Origin: Terriglobus albidus
Lineage (GTDB): Bacteria; Acidobacteriota; Terriglobia; Terriglobales; Acidobacteriaceae
Direction of reading: 5' to 3'
Assembly: GCF_008000815.1 (NCBI RefSeq)
Contig: NZ_CP042806.1
Span: 62,001 to 126,000 of the forward strand
Length of the DNA: 64,000 bases
Made by a program: the position numbers and the translations under genes. The notes under the pieces were generated by a model. The model ran no database searches. It was not told where the DNA came from and was given only the letters and a program-made list of their open reading frames with translations. Below, one piece after another: positions 45,281 through 54,271 of the stretch (position 1 is the first letter of the stretch; each line of letters begins with the position of its first letter).

Positions 45281-46143
45281 GCGAGAGCGGCAACGGAAAA
45301 CTTGGCTTGATCGCGGGGAACGGAAGGTTCCCCTTTCTCTTGCTCGAAGCCGCGCGTTCGCACGGCCTGACCGTTGTTGTGGCTGCAATCAAGGAAGAGA
45401 CCGACCTCGAAATAAACGATCTCGCCGCCCTGGACCCCGGTGTGCGCGTGCATTGGCTCTCGCTCGGCGAGCTCTCGAAGCTGATCGAGACCTTCCAGGA
45501 AGAGGGTGTCTCCCGTGCAGTGATGGCTGGACAGGTGAAGCACAAGCAGATCTTCTCTTCCATCCGGCCGGACTGGCGCCTGGCCAAGCTGCTGCTGAAT
45601 CTGCGCACCCGCAACACCGACATGCTTCTGGGCGCCGTGGCTAAGGTGCTGAGCGACGAAGGCATCGAGCTGATCTCCTCCACCGCCTACCTCGAACCGC
45701 TGCTTGCCAAACCGGGCGTGCTCACCAGCCGTCACCCCGATGAGCAGGAGCTTGCCGATATCGAGTACGGCAGGAAGGTTGCTCTGGGCATCGCAGGCTT
45801 CGATCTCGGTCAGACGGTCGTCGTCGCCGCCCAGGCATGCGTAGCAATTGAGGCTATGGAAGGTACGGATGCAACCATTGCCCGGGCCGGGGAGATTTTT
45901 CGTACGCTCGAGGCTGAGTCTTCTACGCTGGCCCGCCGTCTAACAGTCATCAAGGTAGCCAAGCCCCGTCAGGACATGCGCTTCGACGTGCCTGTGATCG
46001 GCCTGAAGACCATTCAGACCATGATCGCGGCGGGAGCAACATGTCTTTCCATCGAGGCAGGGCGCACCCTGGTATTCGATCAGATCGCGATTGTTGCCGC
46101 GGCCAACGCCGCGAACATTACCATTTCGGTGACATCCGTCTGA
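45277..46143 (+). CDS. lpxI: UDP-2,3-diacylglucosamine diphosphatase LpxI
   Basis: A 288-residue member of the LpxI (formerly DUF1009) family, which replaces LpxH in many bacteria and hydrolyses UDP-2,3-diacylglucosamine to lipid X. Recognisable parts are the N-terminal KLGLIAGNGRFPFLLLEAA, VMAGQVKHKQIF, and the C-terminal GLKTIQTMIAAGATCLSIEA with a conserved Asp in TLVFDQ. Its GTG start overlaps the lpxA stop by 4 nt, so the three operon genes are tightly coupled. No LpxH is visible in the window. Confidence 0.93.
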   Translation: MSESGNGKLGLIAGNGRFPFLLLEAARSHGLTVVVAAIKEETDLEINDLAALDPGVRVHWLSLGELSKLIETFQEEGVSRAVMAGQVKHKQIFSSIRPDWRLAKLLLNLRTRNTDMLLGAVAKVLSDEGIELISSTAYLEPLLAKPGVLTSRHPDEQELADIEYGRKVALGIAGFDLGQTVVVAAQACVAIEAMEGTDATIARAGEIFRTLEAESSTLARRLTVIKVAKPRQDMRFDVPVIGLKTIQTMIAAGATCLSIEAGRTLVFDQIAIVAAANAANITISVTSV

Positions 46144-46191
46144 TGGGTCCAGGAATACACTGGTGACGCTTCACCTAAGGAGAATTGCAGC

Positions 46192-46737
46192 ATGCGTAAA
46201 GGTTTGTTTGCCGCAGTCGTCATCGCAGGTCTCGCCCTGTCCGGAACCTTCGCTCTGAAGGCAAAGGCCGCAGGCGATTACCTTCCGGTCGGCTCGAAGG
46301 CGCCGGACTTCTCAGCCATCTCGCAGGAAGACAAAGCTGTCCACCTGAGCGATTACAAGGGCAAGTGGGTCGTCCTGTACTTCTACCCCAAGGATCAGAC
46401 CACGGGCTGCACGATTGAGGCCCACAACTTCCAGCGCGACATCAAGAAGTACGAAGCCGCCAAGGCAGTCGTTTTGGGTGTAAGCCTCGACACCGTGGAA
46501 AGCCACAAGACCTGGTGCAGCAAAGACACCTTCGACTTCAAGCTCCTCGCCGACCCGGATCACAAGGTCATCGATGCCTATAACGTCCCCATCTCCGAGC
46601 GCGGCACCATGAAGTTTGCCGCCCGCACCACCTACCTGATCGATCCCAAGGGCAAGGTGGTCAAGGTGTGGGAGGTGAAAGACATCCCCAACCACTCCGA
46701 ACAGGTACTGGCCGAGATCGCCGCAGCACACAACTAG
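46192..46737 (+). CDS. Exported peroxiredoxin, Bcp-like (AhpC/TSA family)
   Basis: A 181-residue protein with an AAGGAGA ribosome site and an N-terminal signal peptide (about 1-27), so it acts in the periplasm; ordinary Bcp proteins are cytoplasmic. The thioredoxin fold with the peroxidatic motif P66-x3-T-x2-C73 (PKDQTTGC) and the catalytic Arg in ERGTMKFAARTTYLID are present. The usual resolving Cys five residues after C73 is absent (C-T-I-E-A-H). C109 in TWCSK could serve, or it is a 1-Cys enzyme. Reduces hydroperoxides. A strong UUCG-loop terminator follows. Confidence 0.88.
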   Translation: MRKGLFAAVVIAGLALSGTFALKAKAAGDYLPVGSKAPDFSAISQEDKAVHLSDYKGKWVVLYFYPKDQTTGCTIEAHNFQRDIKKYEAAKAVVLGVSLDTVESHKTWCSKDTFDFKLLADPDHKVIDAYNVPISERGTMKFAARTTYLIDPKGKVVKVWEVKDIPNHSEQVLAEIAAAHN

Positions 46738-46754
46738 ATCTCATCGTTCCCTTG

Positions 46755-46782
46755 AAAGAGGCCCGCTTCGGCGGGCCTCTTT
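46755..46782 (+). terminator. Rho-independent terminator with UUCG tetraloop
   Basis: A 12-bp perfect stem AAAGAGGCCCGC / GCGGGCCTCTTT closed by C(TTCG)G, followed by TGCTGC. Ends the peroxiredoxin transcript. Confidence 0.92.
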
Positions 46783-46822
46783 TGCTGCTCGAAGCACAGG
46801 TGGGGCTATTGCGCTTTTTTAG

Positions 46823-46955
46823 TTTGTCATCCCGCAGGGATCTGCTTCTCCGGTTTTACCAGGCAAGAAAATAGGGTAGAAAGCAGATTTCTCCGCTTAC
46901 GCTTCACCCCAGCCAGCAAAGCTGGCCGGGGACCCCGAACGCTCCGAAATGACAA
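46823..46955. repeat. Intergenic repeat, TTTGTCATCCC family
   Basis: Begins TTTGTCATCCCGCAGGGATC and ends GCTCCGAAATGACAA, with the hairpin CCAGCCAGCAAAGCTGGCCGG inside. A full-length sibling of the copy at 27093-27226. Confidence 0.8.
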
Positions 46956-46990
46956 CCCCCAAAGACGTCGCCACACCGTCGTACAGACGC

Positions 46991-47029
46991 AAAAAAGCCC
47001 GGGCCTCATTCGAGGAACCGGGCTTTTTT
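46991..47029. terminator. Bidirectional terminator before the histone-like gene
   Basis: Stem AAAAAAGCCCGG / CCGGGCTTTTTT with an inner CCTC/GAGG pairing in the loop. It lies 20 nt downstream of the histone-like gene stop (minus strand) and offers a T-tract on both strands. Confidence 0.9.
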
Positions 47030-47049
47030 GCTTGCCTTAGGTTACAGAG

Positions 47050-47805
47050 TTACTTGGTGGCCTTCTTGGCGGCCTTCTTAGCAGCCTTCTTGACGGCCTT
47101 CTTTACGGCCTTCTTGGCGGCTTTCTTCGCCGGAGCCTTCTTCACAGCCTTCTTTACAGCCTTCTTTGCAGCTTTCTTCGTTGCCAAGGTAATACCTCTC
47201 TTCAATGATTTTTGAGCGCCCTTTTTAGCGGCGGCCTTTTTGGGGGTCGCCTTTCCGCCGCGTAGAGCGCTCGACTTCTTCGCGGCAGATTTCGTAGAAA
47301 CTTTCTTCGCAGCCTTCTTCGGCGCGGCTTTCTTAGCGGCCTTCTTCACGACGGCCTTCTTGGCGGCTTTCTTCGCCACCGTTTTCTTGGCTGCTTTTTT
47401 CGCTACAGCCTTCTTAGCTGCTTTTTTCGCTACAGCCTTCTTAACGGACTTAGCGGCGGTTTTCTTTACCGCCTTCTTAACCGCAGCCTTCTTCGGCGCG
47501 GCTTTCTTAGCGGAAGCCTTCTTCGCCGGCGCCTTCGTCACGGGCGCGGGTGCGGCAGCGATGGGAAGCGCGGCTTCCTTCTCCGCCGGCTCATAGGTAT
47601 GGACCGCGTCGGCCGGAGCCGCCGGGATGCTTACCTCTTCGGCGTGCAACGCCTCATGCAGCAGAGGCTCGGCGTCATCATCATCAGAGGTCACCTCGAC
47701 CTCCTCTTCTTCATCGACTTCATCGAGCTCGTCTTCGGACTCGTCGTCGTAGTTGTCTTCTACTGCCGATGCGTGAAGCTTGATGATCTCGTCGTCGTAG
47801 GCCAT
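47050..47805 (-). CDS. Histone H1-like lysine/alanine-rich DNA-binding protein with acidic N-terminus
   Basis: A 251-residue bipolar protein. The N-terminal part (about 20-50) is strongly acidic (DDESEDELDEVDEEEE); from about residue 90 to the end it is low-complexity, built from KKAAKKAVAKK-type repeats interspersed with KKAAPKKAA, and ends KKAAKKATK. This resembles eukaryotic H1 tails and bacterial Hc1/HctB and AlgP-like proteins, which bind DNA and condense the nucleoid. The acidic region might modulate DNA binding or recruit partners. Strong ribosome site GGAGGAGATAT. The gene sequence itself is a series of near-direct repeats, prone to slippage. Confidence 0.8.
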   Translation of the reverse strand: MAYDDEIIKLHASAVEDNYDDESEDELDEVDEEEEVEVTSDDDDAEPLLHEALHAEEVSIPAAPADAVHTYEPAEKEAALPIAAAPAPVTKAPAKKASAKKAAPKKAAVKKAVKKTAAKSVKKAVAKKAAKKAVAKKAAKKTVAKKAAKKAVVKKAAKKAAPKKAAKKVSTKSAAKKSSALRGGKATPKKAAAKKGAQKSLKRGITLATKKAAKKAVKKAVKKAPAKKAAKKAVKKAVKKAAKKAAKKATK

Positions 47806-47824
47806 ATATCTCCTCCACCCTCTC

Positions 47825-47845
47825 CTGCAGTTATATAGACTGCAG
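47825..47845 (-). promoter_or_regulatory. Palindrome over the presumed -10 of the histone-like gene
   Basis: Inverted repeat CTGCAGT / ACTGCAG with a TATATAG centre, 20-40 nt before the start codon. The AT centre on the minus strand reads CTATATA and is a plausible -10, so a dimeric regulator could occlude it. Confidence 0.45.
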
Positions 47846-47930
47846 CTCCGGCGGAACGAATTCTAGCTAAAGAATGCAACGATGAGGAAGCGTTGGCAAG
47901 AAGAAGTTGCGTTAGAGGAACTCTTTTTGC

Positions 47931-49751
47931 TTACCGTCGTCTTTTGGCAGACGAGCTCGACGGCTTCTTTGATGCCGTCACAGTCTTCTTCGAAGAGCTC
48001 TTTGCGGATGTCGAAGCCTTCGCGCTCGATGATTTCTTGCGAGCTCCGCGCCCCTGTGGAGCAAGCCTTACCGGCTCACTCACGATGAGCGATTTGCCTG
48101 CGCTCACGTGGCTTGAACGCAATGCATTCCAGCGCCGCAACTGCTCCACGCTGACACCGAAGCGGTCTGCCACAGTGATGAGCGTATCGCCCTTGCGTAT
48201 GGTGTAACGCTGGATATGGACCGCGCCCGATGCGCTGGTGGTGTTCACGGGAGCCACTGGAATCACGAGCTCATCGCCGAGATCGAGCGCGCTTCCATCG
48301 GCGATGTCGTTCACGCTGGCGATCTCGGAGGCATGGACGTGAAAGCTCTCCGCGATCGAACTCAGCGTCTCGCCGCCACGCACCTCATGGAAGCGCCAGC
48401 TCACGCGCTTGTCTTCCGGAATGGCGCTGATGCGTTTCTGGAACTCGTCCTTTGTCCCCGCCGGGATATGGAGATCGAAGGTCATATCGCGCGGCGTCAC
48501 CAGCCGCAGCAGGCTCGGGTTCAAGCTCACCAGGGTCGCGACCGATGAGTTCGTCACATCCGCCACCAGGCGAAGGTCCACCTGCGAGCCGACCGGCACT
48601 GTGTCATACACCGCCGGCGGCTCCGGATTGATCTCCGTCAGGTTGTACTGCTGCGGGTTCTTCGCCATGATGATGGCCGCGATGATGCCCGGCACGTAGT
48701 TCCTGGTCTCGCCCGGAAGATTGCCGCGCCGGTACAGCTCCCAGAAGTCTGCATAGCCGGTGCGCATCACCGCACGCTGCACATTACCCGGACCCCAGTC
48801 ATAGGCAGCCAGAGCCAGGTACCAGTCACCGAACTGGTTGTAGAGCTCCTTGATGTAGCGCGCATAAGCGCGCGAGGACTTCTCCGGGTCGAACCGTTCG
48901 TCCACCCAGCCATTGCGTGTAAGTCCATAGGCGCCGGCGAACGGCATAAACTGCCACATGCCGCCCGCGCCGCTCTTCCCATTCAATGCCTGTGGCTGAA
49001 AGCCGGACTCGGCGACCGCCAGATAGATCAGGTCCTGCGGCACACCTTCCTCACGCAGGATCTTCTGGATCATGTCCTTGTACTTACCGGCACGCTCCAG
49101 CGACCGCAACAGGTGCACGTGCCCGCCGGGAGACTTGGTGAAGTAATTGATGAATCCGGCGACGTAGTCATTCACCGCCAGCGGAAAGTCCGACACGGTG
49201 GTGCGCAGCTCGGCATTCAACCTCGCAGTCAGCTCCGGATCGGGGGAGAAGGTCACGTCATTGGCCGCGTCCAGAGGCGCGGCCTCCAGCTTCGGAGAGA
49301 AACCGGTGCCCTGCTTCAATGCGTCCAGCTCCAGCGCATTCACCGCGGTGACCACGCGCTCAAACTCGTCATTGAGCTGCTGAATCGACCGGATATCCAG
49401 ACCGCTGGTCAGCATCATATCGACCGATGCATCGAAGTCCATGCGCGCCGCATCGAGTCTTCCGGCGCGATAGTTCTGCAGACCGGAGTTATAGCTGCGA
49501 TCGACCTGGGTGATGAGCTGCTGCACGCGGGTAGCCTGGGCGCGGGCGGCATAGTCGGGAACCTGAGAAGCCGCGGGCTGCTGCACCGGGGTAGCCGTAA
49601 TAGTAGGCGGAGCCTGAGGAGTGGGTGCTTTGACCGGCTGCTGCTGCGGACAACCCGTAAGAAACACCACGGGGGTGCAGGCCAGGCCCAGAAGCACTTT
49701 GCCGAATCGGGTCGGCATGGAGGCAGACGATCGCACGCGGTTCCTGCTCAT
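47931..49751 (-). CDS. Membrane-bound lytic murein transglycosylase, MltD-like, with LysM domains
   Basis: A 606-residue putative lipoprotein: hydrophobic signal with lipobox FLTGC, Pro/Gln-rich linker, a helical region, then an SLT domain (about 260-400) with catalytic Glu in [11 protein letters not shown], the [15 protein letters not shown] and [12 protein letters not shown] signatures. Two LysM domains follow ([19 protein letters not shown] and [19 protein letters not shown]), which bind peptidoglycan, then a Ser/Lys-rich tail ending SSSSAKRRR. It cleaves glycan strands for wall turnover, growth or division. An ATG at 49718 would give a shorter signal peptide and fits a possible TACAAT -10 box overlapping the 49751 ATG. 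Divergent from lepA. Confidence 0.88.
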   Translation of the reverse strand: MSRNRVRSSASMPTRFGKVLLGLACTPVVFLTGCPQQQPVKAPTPQAPPTITATPVQQPAASQVPDYAARAQATRVQQLITQVDRSYNSGLQNYRAGRLDAARMDFDASVDMMLTSGLDIRSIQQLNDEFERVVTAVNALELDALKQGTGFSPKLEAAPLDAANDVTFSPDPELTARLNAELRTTVSDFPLAVNDYVAGFINYFTKSPGGHVHLLRSLERAGKYKDMIQKILREEGVPQDLIYLAVAESGFQPQALNGKSGAGGMWQFMPFAGAYGLTRNGWVDERFDPEKSSRAYARYIKELYNQFGDWYLALAAYDWGPGNVQRAVMRTGYADFWELYRRGNLPGETRNYVPGIIAAIIMAKNPQQYNLTEINPEPPAVYDTVPVGSQVDLRLVADVTNSSVATLVSLNPSLLRLVTPRDMTFDLHIPAGTKDEFQKRISAIPEDKRVSWRFHEVRGGETLSSIAESFHVHASEIASVNDIADGSALDLGDELVIPVAPVNTTSASGAVHIQRYTIRKGDTLITVADRFGVSVEQLRRWNALRSSHVSAGKSLIVSEPVRLAPQGRGARKKSSSAKASTSAKSSSKKTVTASKKPSSSSAKRRR

Positions 49752-49838
49752 TGTATGACGCCGGCTGGTCCTGATTGTTGCGGTCACTTCAGCGCTGCGC
49801 GGATGTTAAGATGGAGGTTGAGGCTGTTCCCACCCGAG

Positions 49839-51641
49839 ATGGACCCTAAATACATCCGAAACTTCGCGATCATCGCGCACATTGACCACGGCAAGTCCAC
49901 ACTCTCAGACCGTCTGCTGGAGATGACTGGCTCTTTGACCGCGCGCGAGATGCAGGCTCAGGTGCTGGACGCCATGGATCTGGAGCGGGAGCGCGGCATC
50001 ACCATCAAGGCCCACTCGGTCCGCATGATGTACACCGCGCGCGACGGACAGACCTACCAGTTGAACCTGATCGATACGCCCGGCCACGTGGACTTCAGCT
50101 ACGAGGTTTCGCGCTCGCTCGCTTCCTGCGAGGGCGCGCTGCTGGTCGTCGATGCCTCACAGGGCGTGGAAGCTCAGACCCTGGCCAACGCCTACCTCGC
50201 CATCAACAACGGTCTCGAGATCATTCCGGTCATTAATAAGATCGATCTTCCCAGCGCCGATATCCCGCGCACCAAGGAGATGATCGAGCAGGCCGTCGGC
50301 CTGCCCGCGGACCACGCGGTACCCGTCTCCGCAAAGACCGGCCTCGGCGTCGACGAGATTCTGGAGTCCATCGTTCATCTGCTGCCGCATCCGAAAGGTC
50401 ATAGCGATGCTCCCCTGCAGGCGCTGATCTTCGATTCGTGGTTCGATGCCTACCGCGGCGTGATCGTACTTGCCCGTATCATCAACGGCCGCATGTACAA
50501 GGGCCAGAAGATCAAACTGATGTCGAACGGCAAGGTCTTCGACATCGAGAACCTCGGCGTCCTCACTCCCAAGCCGGTTGAGATCGAGTCCCTCAGTGCC
50601 GGCGAGGTCGGCTTTTTTGTCGCCACCATCAAGAACGTCGCCGACACCAAGATCGGCGACACCGTCACCGACGCCAACCATCCCGCGACGGGGATGCTGC
50701 CCGGCTTCGAAGACATCAAGAGCATGGTCTTCGCCGGTCTCTACACGGTCGACTCGCACGAGCACACCCTGCTGCGTGACGCTCTCGAAAAGCTCCGCCT
50801 GAACGACTCCAGCTTCTTCTTCGAGCCGGAAAGCTCGGCCGCCCTTGGCTTCGGATTCCGCTGCGGCTTCCTCGGTCTTCTCCACATGGAGATCATCCAG
50901 GAACGCCTGGAGCGCGAGTTCAATCTAGATCTCATCACCACCGCCCCCGGCGTGCGCTACAAGATCACCATGACCGACGGTTCGGTGCTTGAGGTGGATA
51001 ATCCATCGCGCTGGCCCGACGTCACCTCGATCGAAAAGATCGAAGAGCCGATCATCACCGCGATGATCATGACCAACGAAGAATATGTCGGCGGCATTCT
51101 GAAGCTGGTGGAAGAGAAGCGCGGCAAGCAGAAGAACTTCGAGTACATCACCCCGACACGCGTCATGCTGACCTACGAGCTGCCGCTGAACGAGATCGTG
51201 CTCGACTTCTATGACCGCCTGAAGTCCGTCTCGCGCGGCTACGCTTCGCTGGACTATCACCTCACGGGAACGTGGGTCTCGCCGATGGTGAAGATGGATA
51301 TCCTCGTCTCCGGCGAACCGGTCGATGCGCTCTCCATCATCGTTCACCGGGATGTCGCCTATGAACGCGGCAAGGCACTCGTGCACAAGATGAAGGAACT
51401 GATCCCGCGGCAGATGTTCGAGGTCGCCATCCAGGCTGCGATCGGTTCAAAGATTGTCGCCCGCGAGACCGTCACCGCCATCCGCAAGAACGTAATCGCC
51501 AAGTGCTACGGCGGCGACATCAGCCGTAAGCGCAAACTTCTTGAAAAGCAGAAGGAAGGCAAGAAGCGGATGAAGCGTATCGGGAAAGTCGATATCCCGC
51601 AGGAGGCCTTCCTCGCTGTCCTCAAGATCGGGGAAGACTAA
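49839..51641 (+). CDS. lepA: Translation elongation factor 4 (LepA)
   Basis: A 600-residue GTPase, the exact family length, beginning [21 protein letters not shown] motifs are present: AHIDHGKST (G1), DTPGHVDF (G3), NKIDLP (G4), and the Switch I stretch RERGITIKA. Domains II, III, the EF-G-like V domain and the LepA-specific C-terminus ([19 protein letters not shown]) follow. It back-translocates or resolves stalled ribosomes. The upstream open frame to 49113 is antisense to mltD and is not coding. Divergent from the transglycosylase gene by 87 nt. Confidence 0.97.
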   Translation: MDPKYIRNFAIIAHIDHGKSTLSDRLLEMTGSLTAREMQAQVLDAMDLERERGITIKAHSVRMMYTARDGQTYQLNLIDTPGHVDFSYEVSRSLASCEGALLVVDASQGVEAQTLANAYLAINNGLEIIPVINKIDLPSADIPRTKEMIEQAVGLPADHAVPVSAKTGLGVDEILESIVHLLPHPKGHSDAPLQALIFDSWFDAYRGVIVLARIINGRMYKGQKIKLMSNGKVFDIENLGVLTPKPVEIESLSAGEVGFFVATIKNVADTKIGDTVTDANHPATGMLPGFEDIKSMVFAGLYTVDSHEHTLLRDALEKLRLNDSSFFFEPESSAALGFGFRCGFLGLLHMEIIQERLEREFNLDLITTAPGVRYKITMTDGSVLEVDNPSRWPDVTSIEKIEEPIITAMIMTNEEYVGGILKLVEEKRGKQKNFEYITPTRVMLTYELPLNEIVLDFYDRLKSVSRGYASLDYHLTGTWVSPMVKMDILVSGEPVDALSIIVHRDVAYERGKALVHKMKELIPRQMFEVAIQAAIGSKIVARETVTAIRKNVIAKCYGGDISRKRKLLEKQKEGKKRMKRIGKVDIPQEAFLAVLKIGED

Positions 51642-51664
51642 AGCATTCCGCGCGTCGCGCATCA

Positions 51665-51694
51665 AGAAAGCCTGCCATTCCTGGCAGGCTTTCT
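51665..51694 (+). terminator. Rho-independent terminator after lepA
   Basis: A 13-bp perfect stem AGAAAGCCTGCCA / TGGCAGGCTTTCT, loop TTCC, followed by TTTCAC. Just before it, bases 51642-51664 contain a fragment GCATTCCGCGCGTCGCGC of the CCCTTAAGCAA repeat family. Confidence 0.92.
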
Positions 51695-51950
51695 TTTCAC
51701 GGAGACGGTTGTCTCTTTAGATTCAGCAGGATCGTTTAACGGTGGTGTAACACGATCTGTGGAAAGCCTGTTTCGGGTCCGTAATGGGAAAAAGCTCAAA
51801 ACCATCTCCGTCGCGCTGTCAAACAGTGTCTCCAAGCTAATGAAAACAATCATGTTGTTCGCTTACAACGAACCATAGATAGTGCATTCTTCAACGGCGG
51901 GTCCGCCTTTTTCCGCCAGGACCCAAAAGTGATCCACAGAGTTTTCCACA
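51695..51950. other. Intergenic region, no gene seen
   Basis: Between the lepA terminator and the hairpin of the OmpH-like gene. AT-richer than the flanks, without a convincing reading frame or repeat. TTTCCACAG stretches resemble half a DnaA box but occur singly. Confidence 0.35.
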
Positions 51951-51958
51951 GAAATGCC

Positions 51959-51989
51959 GAAGGGCCGGAGGATATTCCTCCGGCCCTTC
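51959..51989 (-). terminator. Hairpin after the OmpH/Skp-like gene
   Basis: A 14-bp perfect stem GAAGGGCCGGAGGA / TCCTCCGGCCCTTC with a 3-nt loop, 24 nt after the gene's stop. Very stable, T-tract weak. Confidence 0.8.
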
Positions 51990-52012
51990 AGTCCGTTTCG
52001 CGGAATCGGTTT

Positions 52013-52672
52013 TTACTTCTTCGGGGTCGTCGACGGACGCGGCGTCGTTGGCTTGGTGGCCGACGGAGCGGACGGCGGAGGAGCAGCAACACCGGACTGG
52101 GTGTTGTAGGCGTCCACAACCGCCTGCGAGATATCGGTGTTCGGAGTCGCCCACATTACGTTGCTCTGCTGGCTGCCGATGTCGATCAGAAGCGTGTAGC
52201 CATTCTTGGAGACATACTGCTGGGCCACCTGGCTTACCTTGCCGGCGATCTTGCTGATCGCTTCCTGCAGGTCCTGGTTGTAAGCAGCCTGTGCATCCTC
52301 GGCATCGCGGTTGAGCTGCTTTTCCTTCGTGTCGATGGTGCGGGCGCGGCTGGCCTTCTCCTCGTCGGAGAGGCTGGTACCGCTCTGGAGCTGCTTCTTC
52401 AGCGAATCGACCTCATTACCCGCGGCTTCGATCTTGGCTTTGGTGGGCTCGTACTTCTTCTGAACGGTGGCGACCGCCTGCTGGCCCTCGTTGGTGGCCA
52501 GAACCACCTGCTCGAAGGCGATCAGGGCGATCTTCGCGGGAACGGCTTCGGGCTTCACCTGCTGCTGCGGCGCCGCAGCGGGAGCAGCGGGCTGCGGAGC
52601 GGCGGTCTGTGCCAGAGCGGGAGCCGCGATGCCGGCGGCGATCGCGGAAATGAGAAGAACGTTACGATTCAT
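52013..52672 (-). CDS. OmpH/Skp-family periplasmic chaperone
   Basis: A 219-residue exported protein, signal peptide about 1-21 (ending ALAQ), with a Pro/Ala-rich spacer. The central region is a long coiled coil, VQKKYEPTKAKIEAAGNEVD and SLKKQLQSGTSLSDEEKASR, bracketed by beta segments KIALIAFEQVV and YTLLIDIGSQQ, the Skp topology with tentacle helices. Skp escorts unfolded outer-membrane proteins such as the TonB receptors here. The Pro/Thr-rich C-terminal tail is an addition. Ribosome site AAGGAG. In many bacteria skp sits with bamA and lpxD, but here it stands alone, so it may be a second paralogue. Confidence 0.82.
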   Translation of the reverse strand: MNRNVLLISAIAAGIAAPALAQTAAPQPAAPAAAPQQQVKPEAVPAKIALIAFEQVVLATNEGQQAVATVQKKYEPTKAKIEAAGNEVDSLKKQLQSGTSLSDEEKASRARTIDTKEKQLNRDAEDAQAAYNQDLQEAISKIAGKVSQVAQQYVSKNGYTLLIDIGSQQSNVMWATPNTDISQAVVDAYNTQSGVAAPPPSAPSATKPTTPRPSTTPKK

Positions 52673-52959
52673 GCGGATGGTGAAACTCCTTGATGGTCGA
52701 TGTGACCCGTATACCTCTACACCTTGGCTCCTGCGTGCATGCGATGCGGCGACTTGGCCGCTCTTCCATCGTTCAGCCGGTTGTCGCGGGGGTGAAACGA
52801 GATGGCGCTGCTCTCAGGGAACTGACGAAATTATAGGCGGGCCGTTAGCACGGTGCAAGATAACGAGCGCGCTCGCGGAGCTATTTCACCGCTCGTCAAA
52901 GATTCCCCCTAAGCCGCGCCAAACCCCTTTAATCTCAGACTTCGCCGAGGTACTACCCT
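52673..52959. other. Divergent intergenic region, no gene seen
   Basis: Holds the upstream regions of the OmpH-like gene (minus) and the small membrane protein (plus). No repeat or convincing promoter pair found. Confidence 0.35.
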
Positions 52960-53190
52960 ATGATTCGCTTCAGGAGTCTGGTGATGTTATTGATTGCGCT
53001 GGCCATCTTCCTTGCGGGCTGCCTTCTGCTCGCCGAAAGCTGCCCGCGCGCGGCTGCTTTGCTGGAGCGCAGAGCCGGCGCCGCCGTGGCACACCTTGTC
53101 CTGGTGGACAGCCACCACGACTTCCGCGTCCTCAATGCCTTGGCGCGCATCGACAGCATCCTGGAGGAGTTCTTTGGCCGTACCTCGTAG
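52960..53190 (+). CDS. Small membrane protein overlapping a LytS-type kinase gene
   Basis: A 76-residue protein, MIRFRSLVMLLIALAIFLAG followed by a Cys, with one hydrophobic segment (about 6-25) that could be a membrane helix or a lipoprotein signal (FLAGC). The rest is a short soluble tail with VDSHHDFRVLNALARID. I recognise no family. The ribosome site of the downstream histidine-kinase gene (GGAGGAG) lies inside this gene and the two overlap by 17 nt, so translation is coupled. It may be a sensor accessory, an inhibitor or the stimulus-sensing partner of the kinase. Coding status rests on this coupling and the clean helix. Confidence 0.6.
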   Translation: MIRFRSLVMLLIALAIFLAGCLLLAESCPRAAALLERRAGAAVAHLVLVDSHHDFRVLNALARIDSILEEFFGRTS

Positions 53191-54271
53191 TCTTACGCGG
53201 CGTTACCTCTGGCTGCAGTTCGGCGGCTGGGGAATTCTCTGCCTCATCCTCTTCTCTATTGCCCTGGTCTACCTGCAATACAGCCACCACACTCTTACCC
53301 GGAAACTCTTCGGCCAGGTGGCTCTCTCCTACGGGCTTTACCTTATCTACGGCATCGTAGCCTCACATCTGCTGCATCTTGGCCTGCGCCGGTGGATCAC
53401 GCTGCCGTTGCGCGCGATGTTGCCGCGTCTTGTGCCTCTGCTTCTCGGCGCGGCAGCGCTCATGAACGTCTTCATGATTGTGATCAACGATCGCCTGCTC
53501 CACATCACGCTGGGTAAGGTCAATCGTGGCATCGCGGCTTCTCTCTATGTGAACAACAGCATCATGCTCTTCGGCTGGGTCATTGTGTACGCCCTGATCC
53601 ATACCGTTCGCGAGCGGCGCCGCGATGAGGCTCGCCGCCTTGAGCTCGAACTGGCCGCACAGGAGGCACAGTACCGCAGCCTCAGCGCACGTGTGAATCC
53701 GCACTTCCTCTTCAACGCCCTCAATACCATTCGCGCCCTCATGTACGAAGATCGTGCGCAGGCCGACCTGGCGCTTACCCGCCTTGCCAGTCTGCTGCGT
53801 GCCGGGCTGCGCGGCGAAGAGCGCCGCGAGATTCCGCTCAAGGACGAACTCGCGGTCGTCGACGATTACCTTCAACTCGAACAGATGCGCTTCGAACACA
53901 GACTGAGAGTCCGTTGCGAGATCACCGACGAAGCCCGGCGGGCTCTCATCCCTCCGATGGCTATCCAGCATCTGGTCGAGAACGCTGTTAAGCATGGCAT
54001 CGCGCGCATCGAGCGGGGCGGCGAGATCATTCTGCGTTCCAGCATCGCAGATAGCACCCTGCAGATCGTGGTCACCAATCCTCTCCCCGCAGCAATATCT
54101 ACTGCGACCGAAGTCTCCGGAACCGGACTTGAGAACTCGAGGCAGCGCCTGCGCCTGCTTTATGGAACGGATGCCGGACTCCATCTTCGTCTCGATGACT
54201 CAATCGCCACTGCAACGCTGACGCTGCCGCTCAAAGAAGAGGAGACCGACCATGCGCGCACTTCTGATTGA
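53174..54271 (+). CDS. LytS/YehU-type sensor histidine kinase
   Basis: A 365-residue membrane kinase with a TTG start and GGAGGAG ribosome site. Four to five membrane helices occupy residues 12-145. A short coiled linker leads to the His_kinase domain with the phospho-acceptor H177 in RVNPHFLFNALN. A HATPase domain follows with the N-box LVENAVKHGI and G-box GTGLENSRQRL. The family senses cell-wall or metabolite signals and phosphorylates LytTR-type regulators. It overlaps the response-regulator gene by 20 nt, and the upstream small membrane protein gene by 17 nt, forming a three-gene operon. Confidence 0.9.
   Translation: MAVPRSLTRRYLWLQFGGWGILCLILFSIALVYLQYSHHTLTRKLFGQVALSYGLYLIYGIVASHLLHLGLRRWITLPLRAMLPRLVPLLLGAAALMNVFMIVINDRLLHITLGKVNRGIAASLYVNNSIMLFGWVIVYALIHTVRERRRDEARRLELELAAQEAQYRSLSARVNPHFLFNALNTIRALMYEDRAQADLALTRLASLLRAGLRGEERREIPLKDELAVVDDYLQLEQMRFEHRLRVRCEITDEARRALIPPMAIQHLVENAVKHGIARIERGGEIILRSSIADSTLQIVVTNPLPAAISTATEVSGTGLENSRQRLRLLYGTDAGLHLRLDDSIATATLTLPLKEEETDHARTSD

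Noticed and set aside
47240-47596. Phe/Ala-rich frame opposite the histone-like gene
   Set aside because: It is the complement of Lys/Ala codon repeats (AAG read as CTT, GCC as GGC); a composition artefact.
49113-49838. 240-codon N-terminal extension of lepA
   Set aside because: LepA starts at a conserved MDPKYIRNF and has exactly 600 residues from 49839; the extension is antisense to the transglycosylase gene.
51700-51960. Replication origin with DnaA boxes
   Set aside because: Only isolated, imperfect TTTCCACAG stretches; no dnaA, dnaN or cluster of boxes.
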